Assembly: GCA_963932465.1 (NCBI GenBank)
Contig: OZ010795.1
Location: 473,794,806 to 473,858,805 of the forward strand
Direction: 5' to 3'
Length of the DNA stretch: 64,000 nucleotides
From: Maratus speciosus
Taxonomy: Eukaryota; Arthropoda; Arachnida; Araneae; Salticidae
Below, piece after piece: positions 12,701 to 23,424 of the stretch. The notes beneath the pieces are model-generated. The model ran no database searches. It was not told the DNA's origin and saw nothing but the letters and a program-made list of their open reading frames with translations. Made by a program: the position numbers and the translations under genes. Numbering within the stretch: the stretch's first letter is position 1; every line of letters begins with the position of its first letter.

Positions 12701-12793
12701 CACAATATGCGGTGCAAAAAATATTTATAAAATTAGTTATAGTACGAACGCACCTCATTTGCCACGTTTGACGAGCAATTTTCAACTTGTTTC
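9778..12793. mobile_element. Family C inverted-repeat element
   Basis: The left arm contains GGCAAATGAGGTGCGTTCGT and the right arm its complement (about 12744-12765). Both arms carry blocks with phrases like GAAATTTGAAATGA and CCATTGGCCGT. Near the centre (10744-10830) a second AGGTGCGTTCGTA hairpin is followed by GTCCGTCTGTCTGTCC. G- and C-tracts lie at 10350-10460. A TA-flanked element interrupts it at 11041-12494. No coding capacity. Confidence 0.6.
11041..12494. mobile_element. 1.45-kb non-autonomous TA-flanked (Tc1/mariner-pogo type) element
   Basis: Left end GGGCAGATGTGCCAGTAATG and right end CATTACTGGCACATCTACCC are inverted repeats. TA flanks both sides (11039-11040 and 12495-12496), and removing the element restores a family C sequence (compare 10242-10260). 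The phrase GTCC(A/G)TTACTGG recurs near 12267 and 12289 as subterminal repeats. The interior is AT-rich and non-coding. Confidence 0.75.
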
Positions 12794-13620
12794 TATTTTC
12801 GATGTCAATCTTTTCCTATAAAACATATAAAATCTATTTTGCTCATATTCACAAAATATAATATCTACGCGAATAAAAAAATTAAACATGGCTTATCGCG
12901 TCATTTCATTAATAAGTATTGTATTAATTTCATTTTTCAGCAATGACGGACGAAAATTAGAAACCATGATTAAGTTAAGGAATATGTTTAAAAGAAAAAT
13001 ATATACATATTCCAGAGAACTTAAAAGTTTAACTTTAGACTCCAAGTGCATATTAAATAAAACAAAAGCAAATGACAGCGGATAATATATATATATACAT
13101 TCTTAATTTAAATCATGCTTAGAACTTATTTAAAAAAAGATGTGAGTTTATAAGTTTTGTTTTTTAAATGGAAAAATTAAAAATATTTTAAAACAATAGG
13201 GTTCTGCAAAAATAGCAATAATTTAAAGAAAAAGTACGGTTTTATATTTAAAACAAAAATTAAAATCAAATCAAACATTGTTAAACATATAACATCCGCT
13301 GATTAAAAAGTTATTAATAAAACTTTAAAAGTAATATCTTTATAGGGCATGCAATAAAAGCAAACACAAAGGATAAGATTGGAATAAAATATTTTAGTTT
13401 ATTACTATTAGTAATCTAATTTAAATTCGTATGTAACTTTAACTGAATTTTTCCCTAAAAGTTCAATTAGTTTTACAAACCATGAATTAAATAAATATTG
13501 CTAATAAAGTATTTTATTCCAATCTTTACTACGCTTGTATCTATTTTCATTGCATGCTGTAAAAGATGTGATTCTTTTAAAATGACCATAGAAGCGAAAA
13601 AAAAAAAAAACCGACTACAT
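12794..13620. other. AT-rich interior with one inverted repeat; no confirmed gene
   Basis: A 65-codon frame (12888-13085) begins with a hydrophobic stretch but has no recognised family, and a TTTTCAG inside it could equally be a splice acceptor. An inverted repeat pairs 13346-13394 (GCATGCAATAAAAG ... GATTGGAATAAAATA) with 13509-13560. Confidence 0.35.
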
Positions 13621-14106
13621 TAAAAAATGAACATTCACTTTTATGAAAGAGTGACTATTCACTCCTACCAGGGGTGAAAAACCACACTCCTTTAGCAAGA
13701 GTGAATAGTCACTCCTCCGAAAAAGTGATTATCCACCCCTGTTTAGAGTGAATATTCACTTTCCAGGAGTGACTATTCACTCTTTCAGAGAGTCAAAAAT
13801 TTCACTTTTGCTCAGAGTGAATAGTCACTCTAAAGAGGTTGGGCATATTTTGACTCTGCGATAGAGTGACTATTCACTCCTCCGGAGTGAATAGTCACTC
13901 CTTTTTATTTAGAGTGTAAGTCCATACATTAGAAATATTTCGAGAACTAAGATTAAAAGAGACATCTTTTAGGAAGTGTACACAAAAAATAGAAGTTAAA
14001 AATATTAATTTCCCGAGGAGATATTTTAACTAGACAAATGCATCAAATGCTCAGAGACTTTACGTTAGTGAGGGGAAATCGGAAGCTGAGTGACCAGCCC
14101 CCTTAA

Positions 14107-14340
14107 ACGGTGAAATTTTGCTACATTATTCTGAATGTGTTGGAAAGTGTTTCATAATCTATGTATGGCGCATCATTTTTTCTTTCTTGTTTTTTTCTTC
14201 GTAAGAAAAAAAGAAATACAACTATGTTTTTATCAGTGAAAGCTTTTAGGTACTTTTAGTTTTGCATTCTTCTTGAAAGGCTTCCTGTATAGCAGGAAAT
14301 GGGAATAGCGGAATGTAATTAGACAAGTTGTCTAATAGCC
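14107..14340 (+). mobile_element. Family B element, right part
   Basis: Continues the repeat interrupted at 8529. The block ATTATTCTGAATGTGTTGG ... TTTCATAATCTATG matches 23336-23382. No gene lies between here and 14400. Confidence 0.55.
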
Positions 14341-14434
14341 AGATAAATAATCTTGTATTCTGTAGAACTTTTAGTGGATTTATTGTGTTAAACTGACTAT
14401 CCCAAAACTTTCTTGTATATCATACATGTTAATA

Positions 14435-15580
14435 CAGTCGGACCTCTATTTAACGAACCTCTATTTTGCGAATTTCTCTATTTTGCGAACTTTTCCTTGG
14501 AACCAAGAACATTTTGCGAATTTCTTTGTAAAATAACCTCCAAATAGCGAAGTGCATTCTCCATTTAACGAACTTTTTCTTGTGATCAAAAATTTTTTTC
14601 TCCCCATTTCTCAAAATATTTCTGGACATTTCAAACTTATTCTTTCTTTAAACACATTTTATGATCTTCAATGAACTTGAACTGCTTTTACCAGGCGCCT
14701 TCTTTCTCTGCAGTGAGAATCCGGTAAGTACGGAGGGCGAAGACGATAATCACTTCGAGTAACTTAAAAACATGTGGATAAAGTGAGAAAAAAAGAAGAA
14801 ATTAACCATGATGTGCTGATTGAAGATTGTATTTCACTTAATAATGAAACTGAGATCTCGGGAACACTATCCGAATTGGATATCTTCGACAGTGTGAAAA
14901 ATAAAAACGATACAGCAATGAATTGCGATGAATATGATGATGATGGAAATGATCATTATGCAGGAATTAACAAAACTTCGTATAATGAAATGCTAAAATC
15001 ATTTGAAACAATCTGACGCGGATTATAGTTAGGAGAAAATACGCATGAAGGGTTTTTTTGTGCATTGCAAAGATGCGAGATGTATTATGTGAGAAATTAC
15101 TTTTTTAAATAAAAAACTCGGGCAAAATTTCAGGCAGGCTGAAAAACAGAGTTGTTCAGAAATTAAATTTAAGGACTCACGTGTTAATGTATGGTTAAAA
15201 TTATTTTTTATCATAATAATAAATACGATAATGTCATTAAAATTCGTTAATTTTAATGTAAAACTATTTACTTTAAACAGAAAATACATTGTATTCCTGG
15301 ACGATGTTTTTCTTTCCTTGCAGATTTCAAAGATTTAAACACATAGAAAAAATGAATTGATGATGGATATTGGTGGATAAAATAAATAAAGCAAATCGAT
15401 ATAATTTATTTAAAAAAAATCTGATTAATTACTTTTAGTAAAAATATTTAGTGTTTATGAATTTAAAATCTGTTTTATGTAGTTTAAGGTATTTTAAAAA
15501 GTGAATCTCTATTTAACGAATTTTCCATATAACAAACTTTTTTCTGGGATTTAGCGACTTCGTTAAATAGAGGTTCGACT
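14435..15580 (+). mobile_element. Tigger-like DNA transposon, internally deleted
   Basis: Ends CAGTCGGACCTCTATTTAAC and GTTAAATAGAGGTTCGACT are inverted repeats. TA flanks both sides (14433-14434 and 15581-15582), and closing the gap restores a family A sequence (AATACTTCAAAATTC). The CTATTTTGCGAA and CTATTTAACGAA phrases recur just inside both ends. It encodes only a transposase tail (14774-15016). Confidence 0.8.
14774..15016 (+). pseudogene. Tigger/CENP-B-type transposase C-terminal fragment
   Basis: An 80-residue frame ending in a stop. It is acidic (runs such as DEYDDDGND) and closes with SYNEMLKSFETI, like the acidic linker and short helix (Leu-x-x-Leu-Glu type) at the end of Tigger transposases. 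The DNA-binding and DDE domains are missing, so it cannot be active. Assignment rests mainly on its place between Tigger-like ends. Confidence 0.5.
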
Positions 15581-16318
15581 TACTTCAAAATTCGCTATCA
15601 CAGTGCCAAAATTAAATGGCAAGCTATGCCCGTCATAAGTATTCTGAAGATATGAAAGTCTGTGCATTAGTTCTTGAGATATGACTATCGATAAAATCGT
15701 GTAAATCCTGCAAAATGCAGCATAGATGCGCCACCTGTTAGATGATTTACTCCGAAACCTAATCAGTCACAACATATGTCAATGTTTAATTGAATCTGAA
15801 GTTTGATGAAAATCCGTGCATTAGTTTTTGAGATAGAGCTATTGCGGAAATCGTGAAAAATGCAGCATAGCAGCTCCACCTGTATGGCGGTGTACACTAA
15901 AACATAATTAGCACCACTTCATGTCAATTACTAACTGAATCTGAAGTTTGGCGAAAATCCGTGCATTAGTTCATGACGTAGCGTTATTGCGGAAATCGTA
16001 AAAAATTCAGCATGGCAGCACCACCTGTTGGGCGATTTGCACCAAAACTAATCAGCATCAATTTATATCTGGGACTAACTGAATATAAATTTTTATTCAA
16101 TTCCTTGCATTAGTTCTTGAGATAAAGCACCCACAAAATATGTGTCACATACAGACAGACCGAGTCACGGACTCACAGACACAGATTTTGTAAAAACATG
16201 TTTTTCGGGATCTCTGACTCCTAGAACGTATAAATCCGTCGAAAACTGGAATTCGGAATTTTTGAAGAATCCAATACTTTTTTTCTTGCAAAGATAGAAA
16301 AATGTAAAAAACGCTGGA

Positions 16319-16392
16319 AAAAGGGTCAGCAAACCGATGTCGGTTTATGGAGAGTTCCGGTTAAACGAGGATCGGATATTCGCGGTTCTACT
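16319..16392. repeat. Possible Tigger-type terminus fragment
   Basis: Ends GGTTCTACTGTA, complement TACAGTAGAACC, similar to the TACAGTCGGACC end at 14433. It includes GGTTAAACGAGGATCGGAT. No partner end was found. Confidence 0.35.
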
Positions 16393-16394
16393 GT

Positions 16395-17376
16395 ATATAC
16401 AAAATTTAGTTCGGTTAAAAAATACATACCACAGTCAAAAATTCCCCTTCAGTATCTTTCGCTAATAAGGAGAAATGTACGTGAATTCTTTTGTGCAGCC
16501 CGGTATATGATCTGTAGCATTTATACACAGCGATTAACAAGCAATTTTTTTTTTTTATTTAAAAGCGGATACCGAAATTGAAACGAACCTCCAGCAATTA
16601 TGGCTCAAAGACAGTGCGGTAACCGAATTCTTTTGTGTGTCATTGTAAATTAACGATAAATGCTATGAACACACTATTCTATAGTAAGCATCTTGTACTA
16701 AACCTCATGGATTTATATCAATTTCAATTCATTTAAAATAGCATAATTTCATTAAAATACACTGGAAACAGTTTCCCAGTTTACCGTAATGTAATTGAAA
16801 AGTGTTTATGCGTTCGGTTTGTCTGTCCGTCTATCCGCCTGTCCACGCTCTAACTCCCATAAATATATACTCGGATTTTCATGCAATTGATAAAAGTTAT
16901 TTAGGGTCACCAAAGCATGTTTGGTATTGTATATGAAATATGTAGGATTAATAGTTAATTTACAGGGGCACTCAAAAGTATTCCATTACATTATGGTATA
17001 TGAAGAAAAATCGTTTGTAGAGTATTTTAATAACATTACGCTATTTCAAATGTATTGAAACTGATATAAATCACTGAATTTCACTACGATCGAGTTAGAA
17101 CAGGGCATTCATGGCATTTTTTATTCATTTACAGGGACACACAAAAGAAATTGTTTACAATACTAAAAGAAATCCGTTACAAAATACTGTCTTTGAGTAA
17201 TAATTGCTGGAATGTACGGTTTAAAATACGGTATGCGCTTTTAAATCTAATTAATTTTTTGTATGTTACTCACTATATATAAATTCTATACCTCATATAG
17301 AGGGCTGCACAAAAGTATTCACGTACCATTCTCCTTATGAGAGGAAATTGCTGAAGGGCAATTTTCAACTGAAGTA
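16395..17376. mobile_element. Family B copies, head-to-head
   Basis: 16395-16800 is family B in reverse (CGTGAATTCTTTTGTGCAGCC). From about 16805 the same repeat runs forward (GTCTGTCCGTCTATCC ... GGGACACACAAAAGAAA). The forward copy is cut at 17377 and resumes at 23143. Confidence 0.6.
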
Positions 17377-17829
17377 TCTAGACACACGGCAGTTTGTCAG
17401 CCAAGTTCGCCTGACATAGCCGTGTGTTATTTACACGAACCATTTCGAGCTGTTTTCGTCAAATTTCGATGCTCTACTACTGAAAATATATGAGACCTAC
17501 GTACTTGTTATACGAAACGTGTAGTAAGGTCACCCAAATTACCTAAAATCCAAAATTTTATAAATAACGCATAAATAGTTTCCGAGATAATGACATTTGA
17601 AAATGTCTGATAATCGATAATTTTACCACTGACTGACTCACTCACTCATCAAAAAGATCTCGTATATCTACTGCAGCTACAGACTTCAAATTCGGTGCGA
17701 AGTTCGTTTACACTATAAAACTAAGGAAAAAAATAAAAAAATTGAGAAAATCGATGAATTACCCACCTGGGGGTGCGCATTTTTACTTTAACATTACGTC
17801 TATTAGGCGAAATTTTAATTTGCCTTAGG

Positions 17830-18060
17830 AGGGGACGCTGTTCTGTCGCCAAATACCGCCAAGTTTCTCGCCAACATGGCGATATATCGCCAAATTTGGT
17901 GACCAAAATTAGTCGCCAAAAGTGACGCCACCTTGGCGATATCTCTAATATTTCGCCAAATTCCCATAGACTTCCATTGCAAACGTATCTGCTTACTGGG
18001 GGTTTATCTGGGTTTACTTGCTTACAGAAAATCAACAAATTGATATATTTTAATAATTGA
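17830..18060 (+). repeat. CGCCAA-rich repeat, copy 1
   Basis: Shares a block with 48066-48262 in the same orientation: TGTCGCCAAATACCGCCAAG here, ATATTTCGCCAAATTCCCAT in both, and dense GGCGA/TCGCC pairs around GGCGATATATCGCC. The 117-codon reverse frame here is a by-product of the repeat. Confidence 0.75.
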
Positions 18061-18075
18061 GATATTTTAAACAAT

Positions 18076-18925
18076 TCTTTCTAAGTGAGCCCCTAAATAG
18101 GTTGGAGGAGTGAAATTTTGCATACTGATAGCTGAACACCTCACATAAATGACAAACCATAAAATTTTGAAAAAGTCGTACATTTAACCCTTTGGGATCC
18201 CACATGTGTATTTTAAACAATTCTTTCTAAGTGATCCTCTAATTAGGTTGGAGGCGTGAAATTTTGCATACTTATAGCTGAACACCTCACACCAAACGAC
18301 AAATCATAAAATTTTCAAAAAGTCGTACATTTAACCCTTTAGGCTCCCACATGTATATCTTAAACAATATTTTCTAAGTGAGCCCCTAATTAGGTTGGAG
18401 GCGTGAAAATTTGCATACTTATAGCTGAACACACATCAAATGAAAAACCATAAAATTTTGAAAAAGTCGTACATTTAACCCTTTGGGCTCCCACATGCGT
18501 ATTTTAAACAATTCTTTCTAAGTGAGCCCCTAATTAGGTTGGAGGCGTGAAATTTTGCATACTTATAGCTGAACACCATCATGCGACAAATCATAAAATT
18601 TTGAAAAAGGCGTACATTTAATCCTTTGGGCTTCCACATGCGTATTTTAAGCAATTCTTTCTAACTGAGCCCCTTATTAAAATGCAGATTTGAAATTTTG
18701 CATACTTATAGCAGAACACTTGAGGCCAGGCAACAAATCATAAAATCTTGAAAAAGTCTTACGCTTAACCCTTTGAGCTACCACATATGTATTTTAAGCA
18801 ATTCTTTCTAAGGGACCCCCCAATTAAGTTGGAGACATGACTTTTTGCATACGTATAGCTGAATACCTCAGACCACACGACAAATCATAAAATTTTCAAA
18901 AAGTCTTATATTATTTACTCCTCCG
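18076..18925 (+). repeat. Six-unit 146-bp tandem array
   Basis: The phrase GTTGGAGGCGTGAAATTTTG recurs at 18101, 18247, 18394 and 18538, with diverged units at about 18680 and 18828 (spacing 142-148). Other conserved parts are AAAGTCGTACATTTAACCC and GGGCTCCCACATG. Not a CRISPR: the units are full-length tandem with no spacers. Confidence 0.88.
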
Positions 18926-19037
18926 GGCTCTAACTTGCAATTTTTCTATCCTCCGCCTTTTTCACCCAGGGAGCACTTTTCCAGACACCCCTTTGACCAT
19001 TCTTTCATATTATGCAACATAGCCTTACATATTTAAT

Positions 19038-19195
19038 TCCACTTTTTACCGCCAGGGGCGCCTACTTATCTCGGGTGCTATGGGCTCAATCCCCCTGACT
19101 AATATATCTACGGATAGTATGTAAAATCGAGTTTCGTTCGGATAGAGGTTTGTTTAGAATAGAGAGCGCCCCTGGTTGCGAAATGTGGAACTAAC
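19038..19195. repeat. 158-bp foldback
   Basis: CCACTTTTTACCGCCAGGGG on the left pairs with CCCCTGGTTGCGAAATGTGG on the right. Non-coding, no clear target duplication. Confidence 0.5.
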
Positions 19196-19208
19196 AGATT
19201 TTTCAAAA

Positions 19209-19280
19209 GGATAAAGTGTTTTGAAAGGAATATTAAACGAAACCCTCTGTGCGATCTGTGATAACACTTACCCACTTGTT
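19209..19280 (+). repeat. 72-bp direct repeat, copy 2
   Basis: Partner of 6852-6923. Here it is followed by ordinary AT-rich sequence rather than a foldback, so it marks the unoccupied state of that site. Confidence 0.6.
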
Positions 19281-19631
19281 ATTTTCAAAATCATCAGAGA
19301 AAAGGATATTTAGTTAATTAAATTTTAAAATCCAAGGAGGGGGAATGTCCTTCCTCTGCACTGCCTCTTTGCCGGCAGCCATTGATGAATGATACATAGT
19401 GTGGCATAAGCACGTAACTTTATTTTTCACTTTCAGTACAAAAAAGCAGGCCCAGTTATAGGATATTTAATATGGAAATTTGATATGTAAATTTAATAGG
19501 AATTGTTGTTTCAGAAACAATAAAAATTTCGAATCAATACATTTCGTTTTAAAACATGCATTCAATGTAGCAGTATTAAAATATGGATTTCTGCCGCAAA
19601 TTGACAGCCAAATAGTTTGTTGTAGAAAATT

Positions 19632-22035
19632 TAAATTGGGTCAATCCATTTCAAGTGGTCCAGCACTGGTTGCTCGACCATTTTTTAAAAATCTGAAATT
19701 TTTTGTACAACAACCCTAACATGATGGAAGTCCAAAATGGCTATTATTTTAATTTTATTAATTTTTGTTTGTGCATGGCGGCCATCTTTGTTTCATCGTC
19801 TGCAGCAATTTTCTCACAAGAAGGGTTTACGGAATTGTAAATAATTCATCGTTTATTTATCCAATTCAATTGCGGATTAAAGCAATTTGTACAGAATACA
19901 TTGGGCTAAAAATCTGGTAATGGAGTAGTTTCCGAAACTAACTGCTTATTGGTAAAATTTAAGCATAAAATTTCCATTTTTTTCCAAAATTTGTCCGTTT
20001 ACAAGAGGAAATTTTTCTAGCAAGGAATACTGTCAACGTGACATAATTTTTTTTACAATTAGGCTGAAAGTACTTGTACTCACACGCCGAGTTCCAGATC
20101 TGGGACTTGCTTTCTCTTCGCTAAAAAAAATCCCAAATTTTTCAAAAATGATAAAAGTCGCACTTTTCAGGCTTTGATATCTCTGGTGGGGCACGAGATA
20201 AAAATCTGAAATTTTTTTTTGTAAGCATGGTAGTGTTATGCACAAGAAATTTCAGGATGGAGATTTGACTACAAGCTGAGATATGGCAAGGGCAACATGT
20301 CAAAACAATACTGCCAAACTATTGTTTTGTTGTAGTCACAGCTAAGTATTTATCTCAGAGTATCATTTAAATTTATGTTTTTGATTATCTTTAAATAATA
20401 GTAACAGAAAATAAAGCCCTTTGCAAAGCTTAGCAATTAATAAAATAAATTATGCCTAAGGCCATACATTTTGTATGGTTTCAGTAATTTTTGTTGTAAG
20501 TAATTTTAGTAACTAAAAGAAACCTGAGCACTTTTACATAAAGAAAAAAAAATATTTTTATACAAGACCTGAGACAAAAACAACATAAGGAAAAAGAAAA
20601 GCTGTTAATGTTGTCATACTTGTTGAGACATGATCAAACGTGTCAAAACACATTCTTGCTTGTTGGTTCAAAAACCACAATTTTCATCTTTCTCAAAATT
20701 TTATTTGTAGGAACCAAGTCTTGTCATCTCTTGATAACTTGATTAAAGATTTTGTCCCTGCTGGCTCATAGAAATATACTTTGAAATCAGTATGTGCAAG
20801 TCTCAATTCATTAATAATTCCTAGCTTACTTATGAAAAAATGTGATTTTTCTTCAGTATAAATTTTGAAAAGGCTTTGGGTATCTTTACTTTCTGAAAAT
20901 TACTTGAGGCTGATGCATGGTAACATCATATAATGTTTCATTTACAGGAACATACTTATGGTAGGAACAAGTTTCAGGAAATGGCAAGTAGAATTAAAAT
21001 TTTGGTTTTTAAACCAACAAGCAGGAATGTGTTTTGACACGTTTGATCATGTCTCAACAAGTATGCCAACATTAACAGCTTTTCTCTTTCTCTATTCTGT
21101 TTTTGTCTCACGTCTTGTATATATATATACAAGACAATGTAAAAGTTCTGAGGTTTCTTTTAGTTACTAAAATTACAACAAAAATTACTGATACCATACA
21201 AAATGTAAGCCTTAGACATAATTATTTTTTAAATTAATTGCAAAAGATTTATTTTCTGTTACTATTATTTAAAGATAATCTAAAAAATAAATTTAAATGA
21301 TACTCTGAGATAAATACTTTGCTGTGACTACAACAAAACAATAGTTTGGCAGCATTGTTTTGACATGTTGCCCTTGCCATATCTCAGCTTCTAGTCAAAT
21401 CTCCATCCTGAAATTTCTTGTGCATAACACTACCATGCTTACAAAAAAAAATTTCAGATTTTTATCTCGTGCCCCACCAGAGATATCAAAGCCTGAAAAG
21501 TGCGACTTTTATCATTTTTTAAAAATTTGGGATTTTTTTTAGCGAAGAGAAAGCAAGTCCCAGATCTGGAACTCAGCGTGTGAGTACAAGTACTTTCGGC
21601 CTATTTGTAAAAAAAATTATGTCATGTTGACAGTTTTCCTTGCTAGAAAAATTTCCTTTTGTAAATGGACAAATTTTGGAAAAAAACTGAAACTTTATGC
21701 TTAAATTTTACCAATAAGCAGTTAGTTTCGAAAACTACTCCATTATCAAATTTTTAGCCCAATGTATTCTGTACAAATTGCTTTAATCCGCACTTGAATT
21801 GGATAAATAAACGATGAATTATTTACAATTCCGTAAACCCTTCTTGTGAGAAAATTGCTGCAGACGATGAAACAAAGATGGCCGCCATGCACAAACAAAA
21901 ATTAATAAAATTAAAATAATAGTCATTTTGAACTTCCATCATGGTTGTTGTACAAAAAATTTCAGATTTTTTAAAAATGATCGAGCAACGAATATGACAT
22001 TTTCTGGACCACTTGAAATGGATTGACCCAATTAA
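19632..22035. mobile_element. 2.4-kb near-palindrome (foldback element)
   Basis: Two arms of about 1.1 kb (19632-20745 and 20940-22035) mirror each other. AAATTGGGTCAATCCATTTC starts one arm and its near-complement ends the other. ATGGCGGCCATCTTTGTTTC (19775) is mirrored at 21870, and AAACGTGTCAAAACA... of the inner arm at 20636 is mirrored near 21030. The ~195-bp centre contains no gene. All open frames in the arms are short and duplicated in mirror image. The class is unknown. Confidence 0.8.
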
Positions 22036-22125
22036 AATTGAATGTTGCTTGGTGGATAAAATAGTCACATGTAAACACATTAAAAAGCATTAAGTAAAGT
22101 GTCTAAATATATTGCAACTTTACAA

Positions 22126-23142
22126 AAAGTAATGATATCTAACAAAAACATAGCTGTGAAAAAGGGAGCCAAGTTCTGTAAAGACAATGGCAAAAAAAGA
22201 AGTGATATGGTGGGTGCCAAGTGGGTGCCAAGTTCAAATAAAATTCACTCAAACTTAATTACTGAAGTATTATAGCATTTTTTTAATTGTTTAGAAATAA
22301 AAATTATTGATAGCATATTAATAATAAATCTAGAACTTGGCAAGTTTTTTATAAATGTTATGCCTATCAATTTCATGTCTTAATAAAATGGTGATGTTAA
22401 TATTAATTTCAATGACATTACAAAAAAAATTAATATAGTTATTATTATAAACAAATGACTCATGTTAAAGATTTCATAAACCAATAAATACACAGATACA
22501 CTCCCGCTCGTCTTTGGTTATCACTCTAGCACCCACCCTCCAGAAACCTCAATGCAAACAGACTAAGATGCCTGACAAAGAGACAGATATACTTATGCTT
22601 GTTCTTGGTCATCACTCTAGAGACTGCACCCCTTTAACCCTTTCAGGGGCAAATAAATTTTATTCGTGAAATGCTAAAATGATTGAATCACACCAGAATT
22701 TAAAAACAAATTTATTTCAAAATGAATAAAAGCTTCTTTTCACGTATTTAATAAAATTAAACTTTTTAGTCCTGAATTCTGGTGTCAATGTGGCATTTTG
22801 CAGTTAAATTAGGTGGGATATATTTTATCCCACCGCACTTCAAGGGGAAGGAGCTTACTCAAATTAAGGCTTCCAATCATGAAATAACAAGATTTTATAT
22901 AATAATGTCATTATTAAAAATAAATGACTCGTAAGTAAAAACTTGCCAAGTTCTAGATTTATTATTAATATGCTATCGATAATTTTTATTTCTAAACAAT
23001 TTAAAAAATGCTATAATACTTCCGTAGGTAAGTTTGAGTGAATTTTATTTGAACTTGGCACCCACTTAGATATCACTTCTTTTCTTGCCATTGTCTTTAC
23101 AGAACTTGGCTCCCTTTTTTCACAGCTATGTTTTTGTTAGAT
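22126..23142. mobile_element. 1.0-kb foldback with ~240-bp inverted ends
   Basis: ATATCTAACAAAAACATAGC at the left and GCTATGTTTTTGTTAGATAT at the right are exact complements. The arms extend through GGGAGCCAAGTTCTGTAAAG, GAACTTGGCACCCAC and a phrase about a conserved TCTAGAACTTGGCAAG. Its right end abuts resumed family B sequence. The middle contains a smaller CCCTTTCAGGGG element. Confidence 0.75.
22636..22846. mobile_element. ~210-bp CCCTTTCAGGGG MITE
   Basis: TTTAACCCTTTCAGGGGC at the left has an imperfect partner, CACTTCAAGGGG, at the right. ACACCAGAATT and AATTCTGGTGT pair inside. The TTAA at the left suggests a piggyBac-like origin. The right TTAA is not preserved. Confidence 0.45.
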
Positions 23143-23424
23143 ATGTATTTATTAAGTCAACTAAATTTTGGTATTCATGTAGTTAGTAGATACAAATCTA
23201 TATATCCTATACAGGGCTGCTGAAAACATTCGGATAATTTTTCGGTTGTAGATGGGAACAGCTGAAATTGGGTTTTGAAATGTGTTATGCGTTTCCATAG
23301 GATTGAATTAGGGTAATATTTTAATTTTTTTTGCATTATTCTGAATGTGTTGTAAAGTGTTTCATAATCTATGCTTGACGCATGTTTTTTCTTTCTCGTT
23401 TTAAACTGATTTTGTTTTCCTTAA
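23143..23424 (+). mobile_element. Family B element, continuation
   Basis: Resumes the copy interrupted at 17377 (ACAGGGCTGCTGAAAACATT, then ATTATTCTGAATGTGTTG). It is then interrupted by the TTAA MITE at 23425. Confidence 0.55.

Larger units (their letters stand above)
8785..13919. mobile_element. Nested unit with ACACTCTAAA ends and GGAGTGA clusters
   Basis: ACACTCTAAA at the left is mirrored by TTTAGAGTGT at the right. Next to both ends lie clusters of direct and inverted GGAGTGA/TCACTCC (8797-8945 and 13635-13905). Flanking DNA on each side continues the arms of the outer element, so this looks like an insertion within it. Its interior includes an exon-like start at 9081, a tandem duplication at 9202-9594 and the family C block. 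Confidence 0.5.
8533..14102. mobile_element. 5.57-kb TTAA-flanked element (piggyBac-like)
   Basis: Termini GGGGGCTGGTCACTCAGC and its exact complement are flanked by TTAA at 8529-8532 and 14103-14106. The inverted similarity runs about 250 bp inward with decay. The flanks join into a continuous family B repeat (compare 23300-23400), confirming insertion. No transposase is visible. The interior holds another nested unit bounded by ACACTCTAAA (8785 and 13918) with many GGAGTGA motifs, and a further block at 9778-12793. Confidence 0.72.
14401..16306 (-). mobile_element. Family A element, copy 2 (interrupted)
   Basis: Reverse orientation. It starts CCCAAAACTTTCTTGTAT (14401), is split by a Tigger-like element, resumes at 15581 with CTTCAAAATTCGCTATCAC, and holds three array units (exact GCGCCACCT at 15728; variants near 15868 and 16018). 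It ends with CAGACAGACC, the conserved CATGTTTTTCGGGATCTCTG phrase and the hairpin near 16270-16306. Confidence 0.68.
17377..18925 (+). mobile_element. Hairpin-microsatellite-array element inserted in family B
   Basis: It begins with a strong hairpin (17381-17428, ACACACGGC ... GCCGTGTGT). A CTGACTGACTCACTCACTC microsatellite follows (about 17631), then a phrase ACTTCAAATTCGGTGCGAAG. Another repeat (17830-18060) lies inside, and six 146-bp tandem units close it. The layout again matches the Helentron-associated plan, but the right boundary is not defined. Confidence 0.45.

Noticed and set aside
12888..13085. 65-codon frame with a hydrophobic start
   Set aside because: No family match and it lies inside a nested transposon; a possible splice acceptor within it makes a continuous gene unlikely.
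17721..18074. 117-codon reverse frame
   Set aside because: Created by the CGCCAA repeat, which recurs at 47974-48207 with a similar spurious frame.
18076..18925. Regular repeats that might suggest a CRISPR array
   Set aside because: Whole 146-bp units are repeated with no unique spacers, in a eukaryotic context.
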